The notes under the pieces were generated by a model. That model was not told where the DNA came from and did not search any database. It saw only the letters and a list, made by a program, of their open reading frames with translations. Of a stretch of 64,000 bases of DNA, positions 11,260 to 23,351 are shown one piece after another (position 1 is the first letter of the stretch; each line of letters starts with the position of its first letter). Both the position numbers and the translations under genes were made by a program. The stretch spans positions 62,001 through 126,000 of the forward strand of contig QNQO01000454.1 of assembly GCA_003290165.1 (NCBI GenBank). The letters are read 5' to 3'. This DNA is from Berberis thunbergii (Eukaryota > Streptophyta > Magnoliopsida > Ranunculales > Berberidaceae).

Positions 11260-13680
11260 GAGGTCAAGCAGAGGGATCCCTAGCATCCAGCACCATCTGA
11301 TGGACAAGGGGCAGTCGGATCACTGGCAGGAGGTTTCTCTTCAAGAAGAGAAGGCGGTGGCTCTTTAGCCGTTGGATCACCCGGAGGGTTTTCAGCACCG
11401 TCTTCATCCTCGAAGGTTTGATAGACAAAATGACGGTATTGAGACAAGTTAACAATATAATCTAGAAGCTCAGTCCGTCCATCAATAGCTCACTGCCAAT
11501 CCACACTTCCATAATGCGAAGCCTATCCTTAACAGAAGCAAGCTCATTCCTAACTGCTATAAGTCAACCCTCAGCAATAGTAAGCATCACAGAGGTATCG
11601 GCCTTGACTTCATCAAGTGAAGTCGTTGATTGCTACACCCTTTGCTCGGCAATGTCGCGATTGTTAGAGTGCTCTATCACGACACTCACAACCTCATCAT
11701 GGAGAGCCTTCTCAGCGAACAACTCTTTTTCCACATCATGCAAGCGTGCATAAACATCGTCTAATTCAGCTCTTAAAGATTCGAGCTTGTCACAAACCGA
11801 TATCGTGCACCCTTTTCTTCGACCACTCTTAAAGAATCGAGCTCGGTCACAAATCGATACCGTGCACCCTCCGCTTCGACCAACGAGGCTTGAGCAACCC
11901 GACCGCTTTGGTCCGCTTCGACCATCGCGTTCTTAACGCGTCAAATTGATAAAGAACATGGGAAAACCCTAATAGCAGCACAACAAGCTTCGTCTCCAGA
12001 GAACCCACAAGATCACGACTAGCTTGATAACCTGAACCCATCACCCCTGCGTAGGAAAGATGACTCATCCCGTCCATTATAAGCCTAAGGTCATCATCAA
12101 GATGAAGGATCGAATCCAGCACAGTCATTGAAAGCCTCTCCACCGACCATCTGTGCCATTATTTAATCAACTTACGCACACCATCTTGCACGTCAAGCCG
12201 AGAAAACCATCAAAACTTCCCGTCCAATTTGACCTGAATCTCTTCAGGGTAGGCTTCCTCCAATTAATCCGTGAATGAAAAACGCGAAGATCTGGAAGCA
12301 CGGAGGAACCACCACCCATAGGCGTGAAGGAAAAATGAACAACCAGAGCCATCCTCACCCTTTTGTTGTCCAGTAACCATAACAAAAATGGGATGAGTGG
12401 CAGTCCCAATTAGAATAGATGAGCCTAAGCGGGCCGAAGAAGTTGGGACCTCTGCCTCATCATCAACAAAAGGAGAAAGAAAACGAAGAGACTGCGTCTC
12501 AGGAACTCGATCACGACTACTAAGCTCCTTAGACTGAAGAACAACTAGTTGGAACATCTTATCATCAATGGCCCTAAGATCCTCATCAGAACACTTGGCA
12601 GCCTCTGGACCACCATAAGTAGAGAAGAACCTCTTTTCGCGATCGTCCAGAAGACGAATGGTCACTGTTTTGCTCCTTTCCAATGCCAACTTCATCTCCT
12701 CCGCCTCTTACAGAGAGAAACGATCCTCCCTCGCAAGCTCCCTATCAACAAAACTAGAGTAAAGAGAAGCACGGTGGATATAATCAATGAGCCGCTTATT
12801 CTTTGGAACACCATCGAAACTCTGGAACAATCGCTTTGATGGACTAACATGCCTCAAAACTTTTCTCTTCATGGAAGTTGGACCAGTAGTGCCAACGCTA
12901 ACAGGAACATCGAGATTCGTAACATTCGAGTTCACTTTCCCATCAATGATAGCATTACCACCATCGACTAGAGCAACGCGGGCAGCAATCTCCACAACTT
13001 GCCTCTCAGTTAGCAGAGTCCGCTTAGCTTCATTCATACTATACAAACCACTGTGCTTCACCATGTCATCGGTAAGATAGGTGTCCAAAGGAACTACAGG
13101 AAGCTGCAAAAAATGCTCACTGATAATTTATTTTTCAGTAGTCAATTGCAGATTCTTCTTCTTATTGGGAACCCAGAAAAACCTCACTATCTGCCCACCC
13201 TGCAAATTGAAGTGGCCAGAATGGACAGAAGCGTAAAACCAACCCCTGATGTCATCATTAAGGTTGCCAAAACATGTGGGAGAATGAAGAAAACAAGTAC
13301 TCTTGGATGCCAACAAAATGACCACCGAGTGCAAGATCCCAGCAGTCAAAGGAATACCAAAAAGAACGACCCTTGCATATGTGGAAACCATAACCCTCCA
13401 ACCGTTCGGACCCATCTAAGTAGGAGGAATGCCCCGAAGATCTAAATAAGACCAGAATACTCTGGAATCAAAAATCGAAAACTGACATGAAACATACGAG
13501 GGTAAAGTGCAATATATCCCTTCCTCGGATGATAAAGACTGTCGTTCTCATGAGGTAGAATGATCTCAAGGTCGGAAAGCAAATAGTAGTTTGAATGGAC
13601 GCTATCCAAGGTTGCCTGAGAAGCCTTCTTGGGAAAAAATGAGCTTCGCAGGTAGCAAGTTGTTCACCGTTAAGTAAGTC
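11260..13680 (-). pseudogene. Antisense additional ORF of element A ('putative gypsy-type transposase' family)
   Basis: On the minus strand, broken frames give GPNGWRVMVSTYARVV, SPTCFGNLNDDIRGWFYASV, QIVRFFWVPNK, then EHFLQLPVVPLDTYLTDDMV, a central acidic/basic region and a C-terminal stretch. They are collinear with B's ORF at 51610-53970. The P-N-G-W-R core and FxxxF..FWVPNK pattern fit the plant domain annotated as 'putative gypsy-type transposon'. Its function is unknown, and the name does not imply a shown transposase. Known: Tat elements may carry extra ORFs, sense or antisense, between pol and the 3' LTR. At least five frameshifts or stops are present. A leftover ATG near 13993 may mark the original start region. 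Confidence 0.7.
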
Positions 13681-14011
13681 ACCAGCAGATATCGCGAATA
13701 AGCAACAAAGGATGAAAGAAGGCGATAGAAAATATCAAAGATGGCATAAAGAAGGAAATAAAATAGTCACGATCTCCTTTTATACAACCGAGCAATGAAG
13801 AGACTGCTTGTGGGGGACGTACGGGATATAATGGCGCACAAAATTCCAAAAAAAATATGTGCGAAAATGAACGGATAAAGAAGTGATCGAGACAATCGAT
13901 CGATTGAAAGTTGTTAACAACATTAAATTCAATGCAAAGATGCAATTGGGATACTAACCGCCACAAAGTTAGTGGATACATAAACACACTCACTAACTAA
14001 GGGGGAGTAGC

Positions 14012-14559
14012 TGATGATACATCAAAATAGACCGATCATCACGGCCATACACGTGGCAGAAAACATCCATCGCGAGGATACAACGTCCCATCTAATGGGC
14101 CAGCTCGTAAAACTCAAGAATAATAAAGCCAACCACAGAAGCCCAGACAAGGCCCACTATAAGAAGATATAATCAAAGCCCGAATCCAAGCCCGAATGAA
14201 TCAAAACTCAAATCCAGGCTCGACACGAGTTTTTTCATAAAGAATAGGAACATTGCACCAAAAAGAGTGGTGGAGGAAGTTATGCCTCCACGGACACATC
14301 TCCATCAAGGAGGAGACTTCGTTGCACCTCACATGCTTAAGTCACGCAAAAAATTAATAATGACCATTAAAAAGGTAAAGGGAACATTCGACACAGGTAT
14401 GCAACTTTAACTGAGTTTTGTCCAGATTTACTTCATTCTTCAAACAGAGTTGCTGACTTAAGCATCAGAGTGCCTTCGACCACCAAAAAGGTGGTCTTTG
14501 GCAGTCTAACATTTGTTTTGCAGATCAAACTCGTAGGAGGACGATTTTTGAACGCATCG
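14012..14559 (+). repeat. 3' LTR of element A with preceding polypurine tract
   Basis: The LTR starts TGATGATACATCAAAATAG right after AAGGGGGAGTAGC (13999-14011) and ends near GAACGCATCG. It matches the reverse complement of 50751-51280, including AGTGCCTTCGACCACCAAAA and the TTTTGCAG(A/G)TCAAACT block. At 548 bp it is close in length to B's 530 bp. The expected terminal CA is degraded to CG, so the right edge is good to a few bases. Confidence 0.8.
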
Positions 14560-14996
14560 GTTACTGTTTTTTCCAAAAACAATTTTTTGGATGGTGTGGG
14601 TTAGTAGGTTAAAAAAAAGTTGAATGACGGTATGGGACAATACTTTTGGTGGTGTTAAAAAGGGCTTGCCCATATATTTATGTAACTATAGAACTTGTCT
14701 TCGTTTTATAATGAAGGAAAAATAAACATAAATTCAGAATCTAGTGAGCATGTACGAGGTCGTTAATCTTCAATCTTCTGACTTTTTGGATGAATTAGAA
14801 TGAAGCTTCATACATTTGAATGCAAGAAGGCTTAAAAATTAGTAGTGGCTCTCATCGAAAGAGAGGGTGGTTATAACAGTGCCCACAAAAACAACGCTTG
14901 GATAGCTAAAGCTATATAAGTTAAACTACAAAGCCCTAGTGAAACCCTAGTGAGCGAGAGAAAGAGGAGCTTGAGAGAGCTTAAACAACAACAACA
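14560..14996 (+). promoter_or_regulatory. Promoter region of the small basic-protein gene (TATA box, telo-box)
   Basis: A TATA-like TATATAAG lies at 14913-14920, about 75 bp before the ATG. An AAACCCTAG telo-box-like motif follows at 14942-14950, inside the presumed 5' leader. Telo-boxes are common in plant ribosome-biogenesis and translation genes, fitting the Lys/Arg-rich product. The upstream 14560-14900 is ordinary AT-rich sequence next to the LTR edge. Confidence 0.45.
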
Positions 14997-17833
14997 ATGG
15001 TGAAATCGTAGAGATCAAAGAGAGAGAAGAGACTCAGAACAATTAGGAGAGAAATCTCAAAACCCTTTTACGACAAGAAGGAGCTCGCTAAAATAACCGC
15101 TCAAGAAGCTGCCCTCGCCGTTCCCAAGCTGCCGCCACGCCTCCCTCCCACAACCAACACCACCAATGACAACAACGCTTCCATGGATATAACTACCACT
15201 GCAACCCCCACTTCAAATTTCACAATGGGTACTCATGCAATCCATTTCATTCATGTTTTTTTTGGAGTTTTAATTACATTTTCATCCCCAATTTGATCGC
15301 TCTAGTGTTCACTGAACAATTGCCTATACATACACATAAGATTAGGTAGGTGCCTTTAGTTGATCTTTTTGCTTTGTTAGTTTACCCATTTTAGTTAATC
15401 CCATATTTATGTTCAGGGTTCATATTTTTACGAATTTTGCTTGACACAGGGAATGTAGAGTAGAGATACAAAACTCAGATTATAGGTAGGACTAGGACTA
15501 GTGAGGCTAGAGTAATAGTCTCCCTGTTCCAAAAGGGCATCTTTGGCTCTTTCAGGATATAACATTAACCAGGGAGCAATTGATTGATTGGAAGATGGTA
15601 AGGTGTGAAACCAAACTAGAGTTTTGATTCTGATTTGAGTTTTGGATTAGGAAGAGAAGAGATGCATCTTCATATTCTTTTCACATTGGGGTTTTGTATT
15701 GTCAAGAGGAGGTCCCTAGCCTTTATCAATATCTGGTGTTGATTCATTATTCAATGTCATCCCCATGATTCACAAACCCTATGTGTAAATGGCATTGTTA
15801 AAAAATAGGGTAGTTTTTTTTGTAGATGACGAGAGAGGTTTGATAAAGGGAGAGGAGGCAATAGTTTGGACCTTGGAGGTGGAGGAAGTGTAGTGGTGTG
15901 ATGGGTTTACTATGGTGGCGAGAGGGTTGAAGCATATATGGTTTTATTTATAGAGATTGAAAGCCCCATTCATACAACCTCTAAGCATCACGTAGCTCCA
16001 ATAAAATTATGAACCTCTTACCTTGGTATGAGCCTCACTGCCACATTCCTTCCCTTTGGTTAATTACTGCTTCCAGATATGTTTTCTAATTTTCAAATAT
16101 TGAAATGGGTACTATTTTGTGATATTGTACTCTGCAAGGAGCCTATGAAATCAATCATTCGGAAACAATTTCATCTTTTCTTTTCAATTTTTTTTTTTTT
16201 TTTTTGCATTTTTCCTTCTTTTAGTTTAGCCTATGCTCTTTGATGCTATTTCCCTTCCCTCTAATGAGTGATGTAGACTATTGTTCTAAGTGATCTCTCC
16301 ACATTTGGGGTTTTATATGGATACTTGGTAAACATAGGGTAATATATACATCACTTATAATGTAGGGATGGCAACAGGGCGGATTTGAGCAAATTCATCC
16401 CCGATCCGTTAGGAATAACGGATCCCCCAATCCGTTTACAATTTTTATTATAAACTGTAACCGCCCCGGACGAATTGGCGGATATCTGCCCTGATCCACC
16501 AATCCGTTTACAGTTATCCATCTAACTACAGAGATTATAACAAAAATTGCAAAGATACAATAATTGCAAAGAAATTACAAAGAATCCATACATATACAAA
16601 AATTATAACAAAAAAAAAAAAATCTATCTCAGATATTAGATCTGAAATATACAGAAATTATAACAAAAAAAAATTTGATATCACATCTGAAATATACAAA
16701 ATTATAACAAAAAAAAAGTGATCTCTGATCTCAGAAAATCGATCTTGATCTCAAAAAAATCGATCTTGATCTCAGAACTTGATCTTGATCTCGATCTCAG
16801 AACTTGATCTTGATCTCAAAAAATCGATCTTGATCTCAGAAGTCCGAACTTTGATCTCAGATCTGAGATCTTTGATATCAGATCTAAGGTTTCTTCGAGT
16901 GTTGTTGTGAGAGAGAAGGAGGGAGGGTATCCGCCTTCGCTGTGAGAGAGAAGAAGGGGGGACAAGAAGCGAGGTATCCGCCTTCGCTGTGAGAAAAAAG
17001 ATTGTGAGAGAGAAGAAGGGGCGACAAGAAGTGAGGGTCTCCGCCTTTGCTGTGAGAGATGAGAAGGGAGACAAGAAGCGAGGGTCTCCGCCTTCTCTGT
17101 GAGAGATGAGAAGGGGCGAGGAGAAGCGAGGGTCGGCCTCCGCCTTCGCTGTGAGAGAAGAAGGGAGGGGGATGACTTCGCTGTGAGGAGAAACAAGACT
17201 GAGGGCTCTGTCTCTGCGTGTGCGTGTGCGTGTGAGAGGGTGTGAGATGGTTTAATCCTTTATATAGGGGAAGGGTATTTTTGTAAATTTATCGGATAAA
17301 CGGATATCCGTGGGCGGATATAGCCAATTCTGTATCCACCCCGATTAATAAACGGATACAGATTGAAAATCTGTATCCGCCTCAAGATCCAGGGACCCTT
17401 TACCAAATCCGCCCAAAACGGAGCGAGTGGGGCGGATATCCGTGAAAATCCGCCCCATTGCCATCCCTATCATAATGTAGTAAGCCAAAAAAGGGTTGAA
17501 ATATATTGTGGTTGCTGGACTGAACATACCAAGTTTTAATGGGTGGCAGAATAGATCGTGACACAAGAGTTTGAGATAAAAAAAAATAATAGAATTGCAT
17601 GTTTTATGTTAAATATAAAGTTGAACAAATTTTAAAGTTGACAGAATCATCAGTTTTTTTTCGTTGAACACTTGGATGCTTGTCTAACAATTACAGTTTC
17701 GACAGATGTTGACATGGTTGGTGGAACCTCAAAGTCACTAAAACCTGTTGGAAAAAAGTTAAAAATGAAACTGAAGATAGGTAAGGGTAAGTGCCATGGA
17801 AATGGGAAGGTCAGAAAGAAGCACAACATTTGA
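14997..17833 (+). pseudogene. Small Lys/Arg-rich, probably nucleolar protein gene with a stop at codon 5 (LLP/DUF2423-like)
   Basis: Exon 1 is 14997-15228 (ends ATG G|GTACTC) and exon 2 is 17706-17833 (after TTTCGACAG). Together they make 360 nt, an exact multiple of three, and join to read TMDVDMVGG. The product begins MVKS, then a TAG at 15009-15011, then RSKREKRLRTIRREISKPFY and DKKELAKITAQEAALA. It ends SLKPVGKKLKMKLKIGKG and KVRKKHNI. This matches a family of about 120-residue plant proteins starting MAKSKRSKREKRLR, with a very basic tail. Their role is poorly known, and a nucleolar location is inferred from composition. The TAG replaces an expected Lys (AAG). Apart from it the frame, splice sites, TATA box and 3' UTR look intact, so this is a young pseudogene, an allele, or a sequence error. 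The intron carries a transposon. Confidence 0.65.
16363..17469. mobile_element. Non-autonomous hAT-like element in the intron (1107 bp)
   Basis: Left end TAGGGATGGCAACAGGGCGG, right end CCGCCCCATTGCCATCCCTA, giving a terminal inverted repeat of about 20 bp. The flanks are TTATAATG (16355-16362) and TCATAATG (17470-17477), an 8-bp target duplication with one mismatch, as expected for hAT elements. Inside are runs of GATCTTGATCTCAGA-type repeats (about 16715-16890) and a roughly 60-bp array built on CTTCGCTGTGAGAGAGAAG (16905-17170). No transposase is present. ORFs at 16772-17196 are by-products of the low-complexity array. Confidence 0.8.
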
Positions 17834-18222
17834 TTCTCTCAGACTTCGCAACTCATTGTTTTTGTTTTCCTTTAAAGCTAGTTTTTAGCACTCTATGTAA
17901 GCGTATGATGATAGTGGTGATATGAATCTAGGTTAGATTCATATGGTAGTTTTGTTACTTTATAGACTCTTTGGATTCTGAAATGTAATCTAATTCTCTC
18001 TTTATAATGAGAATTTTGTATTTGTCATAGTGGCGTTCTGATTTTGGACTTTGTACTGTTGGATGCAAGCTTTAAGGATCATATGTTAGCACCCTATCTA
18101 ATCACGCAATAATAGATACTGTCATCTTTCCAATCCATTTTTTCCTTTTATGAAAGTTTGGGAACGACCCAACAAACACTTGGTTTGTACCCAAATTTTT
18201 TCTAGCAACCCTAATCCACTCT

Positions 18223-19110
18223 TTGCCTCTTCACCACACTCATATCCACCTACTTCCCCTCACTCTCCAATCAACACTGAAATGGAAGAATGTCGAATTT
18301 GGGGAATACAATGTTCCCCTTGCTGCTAATGTGGACAGATGCATTTCGTTGCCCCCTATCACGATAACTCAATTTGATATTAGACCAGCTATTATTAATA
18401 TGTTGTCGAAGTTTCGTGGACATGATCGAGAAAACCCATATGTATATCTTGAAAAGTTTATTGAAGTTTGTAGTACTTTTATAAATCAAAACATAGATGA
18501 GGAAAATGTCAGACTTTGGTTGTTTTCTTTTTCTCTTGATGATTGGGTCGCCTCATGGCTAAATTCCCTCATTGCCAATTTCATCAAATCATGAGAGGAT
18601 TTAGTTAGAAAGTTTCTAGCGAAGTACTTCCTCATAAGAAAGACCCTAGAAATTAGAAGAGAAATTGAGGAGTTTACTCAAACACATGATGAATTTTTTT
18701 AGGAAGCATGGGGACCGCTTTCAAGATTTACTCATCAAGTGCTCCCATCTTGGCTTTGAAAAATGAGTGCTAGTGCAAAGTTTCTATAATGGATTGAGTG
18801 TTGAATCTAGAAATATGATCGAATTCATGCACCAAGGGAAATTCATGCGTAAAACTGGTACTAATGATTATACCTTTCTAAGGGAACTTGTTGACGATTC
18901 TCTACAATGGACTGCCCATAGAGACTTGAAACCTAGTTTTTCTAGAAAATCACGTCTATTTATACCAAAAGAAGATTCCAAATCAGACATCAAAACCTTC
19001 CTCAAGGACTTTGCTAAGGAAATTAAATTTATTGTGACGAAGTCCGCCACTAAAGCCAAATAGCAGACTTCTAAGCCTTGTATCTTTTGCATCAAAGGAG
19101 ATCATATATA
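18223..19110 (+). pseudogene. Athila-like gag
   Basis: The frame gives ITQFDIRPAIINMLSKFRG, NPYVYLEKFIEVCSTFI, RLWLFSFSLDDWVASWLNSL, a stop, VRKFLAKYF and, in another frame, LVQSFYNGLSVESRNMIEF. These are successive parts of the Retrotrans_gag domain typical of Athila, ending with a partial knuckle (KPCIFCIKGDHIYSDCP) near 19075-19120. At least four stops or shifts break it. The following 19120-20150 is the degraded linker to protease, with only scattered open stretches. Confidence 0.75.
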
Positions 19111-20179
19111 TTCTGATTGCCCTTTAACTTCAGGTGGTAATGAACCTCAAGAAGAAGTGTGTATTTAACAGTGAACATAAATCAAACACATTCAGTCAAA
19201 CATACACATCTGCAATTCGACATCACTCTAACTTTTCCTATGGCTGTGCCTTTTATGAACAACCACCCAGAAGTTCAGGGAATCCTTTTGGGTTTCAACA
19301 CCCTAGGCAACCTAGTGGACAAGCTCACAACTCATGCATTATCCCAGACATGTTCAATATGTACCTCAATCTAACCATTAGCAACAAAACCAATATCCAC
19401 CATAGGGAGGACCTTTTTCATACCGACAAAATCAGCCTGTGAACCTTTCTATGGTACATGTCCCTCATAATTCCTATAGCAAACCTCAACTTCCAAGACT
19501 TGGTACCTCAAACTCAATATTCTGCTCATTTACCACCTCCAAAACCATCATTAGAGGATATGATGCACCAATGCTGTTAATTCCCAAGCCATTCACCAGC
19601 TTCAACAACAATTGCAACAGTTGATCGTGGGAAGGGAAAAATGAACATTTCCCAGTCAACCCTTCCCTAATCCAAAAGGTGCTCCCCAAGCCCATATCAA
19701 TGAAATTGGTAGTAGTGTTGATTCACATGGAGAAGTTAAAGTTGTCACCACCTTTCGTTTGGCCGAACAATTGATAATGACATAGAACAACCCAAGAAAA
19801 CTGATGTGATTTCCAAAGAGAGCGTTCCTAAATCAATTGAGAACACTAAAGGTTATTCACAAACTAGTTTAAACTCGCCCCCTCAGCTTCCCGTAAAGCC
19901 AAGAAAGTATATAACTAAGACACATTTTCCCAAAGCCCTTTTAGGTAACAAAAAAAGAAGCAATTTCAAGAAATACTAGAAATTTTTAAAGGAGTACACA
20001 TCAACATCCCTCTTTTGTCTGCTATCCAGCAAGTACCAATCTATGCAAAAAATTTCAAGGACATGTATACTAAAAAGAGAAAAATGAAAGTACCTGAAAC
20101 TGCCATGCCTTGCAAGCGATGCCACATCGCTTATTCAACAAACTGGAGTAGTTAAGTACAAGGATCCAGGAACTCCTAC

Positions 20180-20480
20180 TGTAGCATGTTTCATTGGAAA
20201 AGACTTTGAAAGTCGTGCCTTGATCGACTTAGGAGCGAGTGTGAATCTCTTACCTTATCATATATATTTAGAACTTGGGTTAAAGGAGATGCAACCAACA
20301 AAGGTAGTTCTTAAACTAACAGATGAGTCAAAACGATACCCTAGAGGAATAATTCTGAATGTGATTGTTCAAGTTGCAAAATTTCTATTATCCAGTTGAT
20401 TTAATCATCTTAGACACTAGCCCGAGCCCAAATAATCAAATTCCTGTCATCTTAGGGCGACCATTCTTAGCAACTTGCGG
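20180..20480 (+). pseudogene. Athila-like aspartic protease remnant
   Basis: The frame reads ACFIGKDFESRALIDLGASV, NLLPYHIYLELGL and SKRYPRGIILNVIVQV. The catalytic Asp sits in DLGAS, the form usual in Athila (in place of DTGA/DSGA). Stops follow near 20397, and a second open stretch reads VILGRPFLATC, the conserved end of the domain (ILGRPFLA). It would cut the Gag-Pol polyprotein. Confidence 0.7.
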
Positions 20481-20584
20481 AGGCCAACATCAACTATAGA
20501 AGTGATAGCATGTCTGTTTCCTTTGGGAACCTTAAAGGTGAATTGAATATTTTTAAGGCCCTGCAAAGGAGAGATGATTGAGAT

Positions 20585-22330
20585 ATGATTGAGAAAGAAG
20601 AAGAAGAAGAAGTGTGTATGATTCGATCTTTTGAGTCTATGACTCAATCGTCACCAGATTACATATTGCTTCATTGTCTCTCACACTTTGGTATGAACCT
20701 AGATATGGACGAGGCTATTGAAGAGGTCAACAATATGTTGGATAATGTGCCCATAATGCATATACCCGAATATGAGACATTAACACTTTATCAATATGAG
20801 GAAGAGTTGTATTCCTCATCTTCCTTCATAGGACAGTCACAAGAGAGTGACTCATCCAAAAGCATTCAAAAATCACTAGAACTTAAGCCTTTACCAAATG
20901 AATTGAGATATGCATTTCTCAGTCTCATGGAGAGTTATCCAGTGATTATTGCCTCAGATTTCACTGAGGAACACAGTGACAAGTTGTTGGAAGTCCTTAA
21001 AACTCACAAGTCAGCAATTGCTTGGAATATTCATGAAATCAAGGGTGTTGACCCTATTGTTTGTGAGCATCATATTTATTTGGAAGATGAAACCAAAACC
21101 TCCAAAGAGCCCCAGCGACGTCTAAATCCCATTTTGAAAGATGTCGCAAAAGAAGAAGTGTTGAAACTCCTGGATGCAAATATCATCTATGTTATCTCTG
21201 ATAGCCAGTGGGTTAGCCCAGTCCATGTGGTTCCTAAGAAATCAGGAATTACAGTCGTTGAAACTGAGAACAAGGAATTTTTGCCACAAATAGTGAAAAA
21301 TGGATGGAGAGTATGCATTGATTATCATAAGTTGAATTCTAATACTCGAAATGACCACTTTCCCATTCCCTTTATTGATCAGATGCTTGAGAGGTTAGCG
21401 AGTCATCCTTATTATTGTTTCTTGGATGGATATTCTGGATACAAACAAATCCCTATTGCACAAGAGGATCAACAGAAAACCACATTCACTTTTCCTTTGG
21501 GTACCTACGCTTATCGTCGCATGCCTTTTGGGATATGCAATGCATCCGCGACATTTCAAAGATGTTTGTCTAGCATATTCAGTGATATGGTGGAAAACTT
21601 TCTTGAGATCTTTATGGATGATTTTTCAGTATTCGATCATCTTTTAAACAATGCCTACATTACCTCTCACTTGTTTTAGAGTGTTGCAAAGAAAAATGTT
21701 TTGCTCTAAATTGGGAAAAGTGTCACTTCATGGTGAAACAGGGCAGTGTTCTTGGGCATGTTGTCTCTCCAAAAAACATTGAAGTGGACAAAGCTAAGAT
21801 TGATGTCATTTCATCTCCTCCAAATCCAAAATCTATTAAAGATATGTAATCTTTCTTGGGGCATGCTGGATTTTATCGCCGCTTCATTAAAGATTTCTCA
21901 AAGATTGCACGCCATTTGATTAGTCTCTTAGCCAAGGATGTTCCCTTTCTTTTTGACGACAAGTGCATATCTGCATTTCTGCATCTTAAATCTGAACTAA
22001 TCTCAGCTCCTATCATCCGAGCTCTGGATTGGGCGCTACTTTTTGAGATTATGTGTGATATCTCTGACTACGTTGTAAGTGCAGTTTTGGGTCAGAAAGT
22101 TAACAAACTCCTCATGTCATCTACTATGCTGGCAAAACTCTGAATGAGGCTCAACTCATTTACTCGACCACGGAGAAAGAGATGTTAGCCATTGTTTATG
22201 CATTAGAGAAATTGTGTTCATATCTCATTGGACCTAAAGTCATTGTGTACACTGACCATGCAACCATCTGATGGGTTTTTTGCTTCAAGAATTTGATCTT
22301 GAAAAATGAGATAAGTCAGGTACAGAAAAT
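20585..22330 (+). pseudogene. Athila-like reverse transcriptase and RNase H (longest open part 20585-21679)
   Basis: The 364-residue open frame starts inside pol. It contains SQWVSPVHVVPKKSGITVV, NGWRVCIDYHKLNSNTRNDH, YYCFLDGYSGYKQIPIA, TFPLGTYAYRRMPFGICNAS and the catalytic FMDD (residues about 342-345). The domain order is that of a Ty3/gypsy reverse transcriptase. After the stop at 21677-21679, other frames continue with the connection domain (SFLGHAGFYRRFIKDFSKIA, then a segment near FEIMCDISDYVVSAVLGQ) and a broken RNase H. The start at 20585 is only the first ATG after an upstream stop, not a true start. Several stops lie in 21680-22330. Confidence 0.85.
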
Positions 22331-22639
22331 GTGATCACCGACCACTTGTCTAGGCTAACATCACAGTCATCTACTAGTATCTTGCCCATTCAAGAGGACT
22401 TCCCAGATGAACAACTTTTCTTGGTAGAGAAAGAGCTTCCTTGGTATGCTGACATTGTCAATTTTTTAGCAATTGAGGACTCCTTTCACACTGGTCTAAG
22501 TCAGATCGTGACAAGTTTTTATCTATGGTCAAGTATTATTCTTGGGATGAGTCATATTTGTACAAATATTGCCTTGACCAACTTATTAGAAGATGTGTTC
22601 CAGAAGTTGAAACAATTGAGCCTTTTTCTTATTTTGCCA

Positions 22640-23351
22640 TGATCAAGCTCGTGGTGGGCATTTCAGTTCTAAGAAAACCGCGGAGAAGGTTTTCCAGTCA
22701 TGTTTTATTGGCCTACCTTTTTCGAGATGTTCATGAGTATTGTAAAGTCTGTCACCGATGTAACCAACTTGGACAAATAACTTGTTGACACATGATGCAT
22801 CTAGATCCTATTCTAGTGGTTGAAGTTTTTTATGTTTGGGGCATCGATTTTATAAGACCGTTTCCATCCTCCCATGGGTATCAATACATCATTCTTGCAG
22901 TGGATTACGTTTTTAAATGGATAGAGGCCATTGCCACTAAGACCAATGATCACAAATTTATTGTTTCATTCATAAGAGAGTTTATCTTTAGTAGATTTGG
23001 CACCCCAAGGGTATCATTAGTGATGACGGTAAGCATTTGTGTAACCGCATCTTTCAGCATCTTGTTAAAAAGTATGAGGTTACTCACAAAGTTTCCATTT
23101 CCTACCATCCTCAAACAAGTGGTCAAGTTGAAAGTCTCAAATCATCAAATCAGAACATTCTCGAAAAGACTTCAATCCAAATCGAAAAGAATTTGTCTTT
23201 GCGCCTTTTAGATGCCTTATGGGCATACCGAACTGCATTCAAAACTCTTTTATGGATGTCTCCTTATAGATTGGTCTTTCGTAAACCTTGTTACCTTCCT
23301 GTCGAACTCCAACATAGAGCTTATTGGGCTACCAAAGAGTCTAAACTTTGA
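22640..23351 (+). pseudogene. Athila-like integrase
   Basis: The zinc-binding part is CKVCHRCNQLGQ near 22743-22780. The core follows: YVWGIDFIRPFPSSHGYQYI with the first catalytic Asp, VDYVFKWIEAIATKTND, and a frame change to [20 protein letters not shown] with the second Asp. [10 protein letters not shown] supplies the catalytic Glu, followed by [20 protein letters not shown]. The D,D,E triad can be traced across two frames. Frameshifts near 23030 and 22790 and several stops break the gene. It would insert element DNA in the nucleus. Confidence 0.8.

Larger units (their letters stand above)
8950..14559 (+). mobile_element. Element A: pol-less Tat-like Ty3/gypsy retroelement, 5' part displaced by the CACTA insertion
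   Basis: Order on the plus strand: gag remnant (8952-9480), spacer, 70-bp tandem array (10020-10960), a large ORF in antisense (13680 to 11260), purine tract and 3' LTR (14012-14559). No protease, reverse transcriptase, RNase H or integrase is seen between gag and the array. The same order and content recur in element B on the other strand. The 5' LTR and the first half of gag are expected beyond the left end of the CACTA element, outside the window. The Tat assignment rests on the gag motif type, the antisense additional ORF and the 3' tandem array, all described for Tat elements. Confidence 0.75.

Noticed and set aside
16772..17196. Overlapping minus-strand ORFs rich in Ser/Leu/Arg
   Set aside because: They arise from the GATCT and CTTCGCTGTGAGAG arrays inside the hAT-like element. 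The composition is repeat-driven and matches no family.
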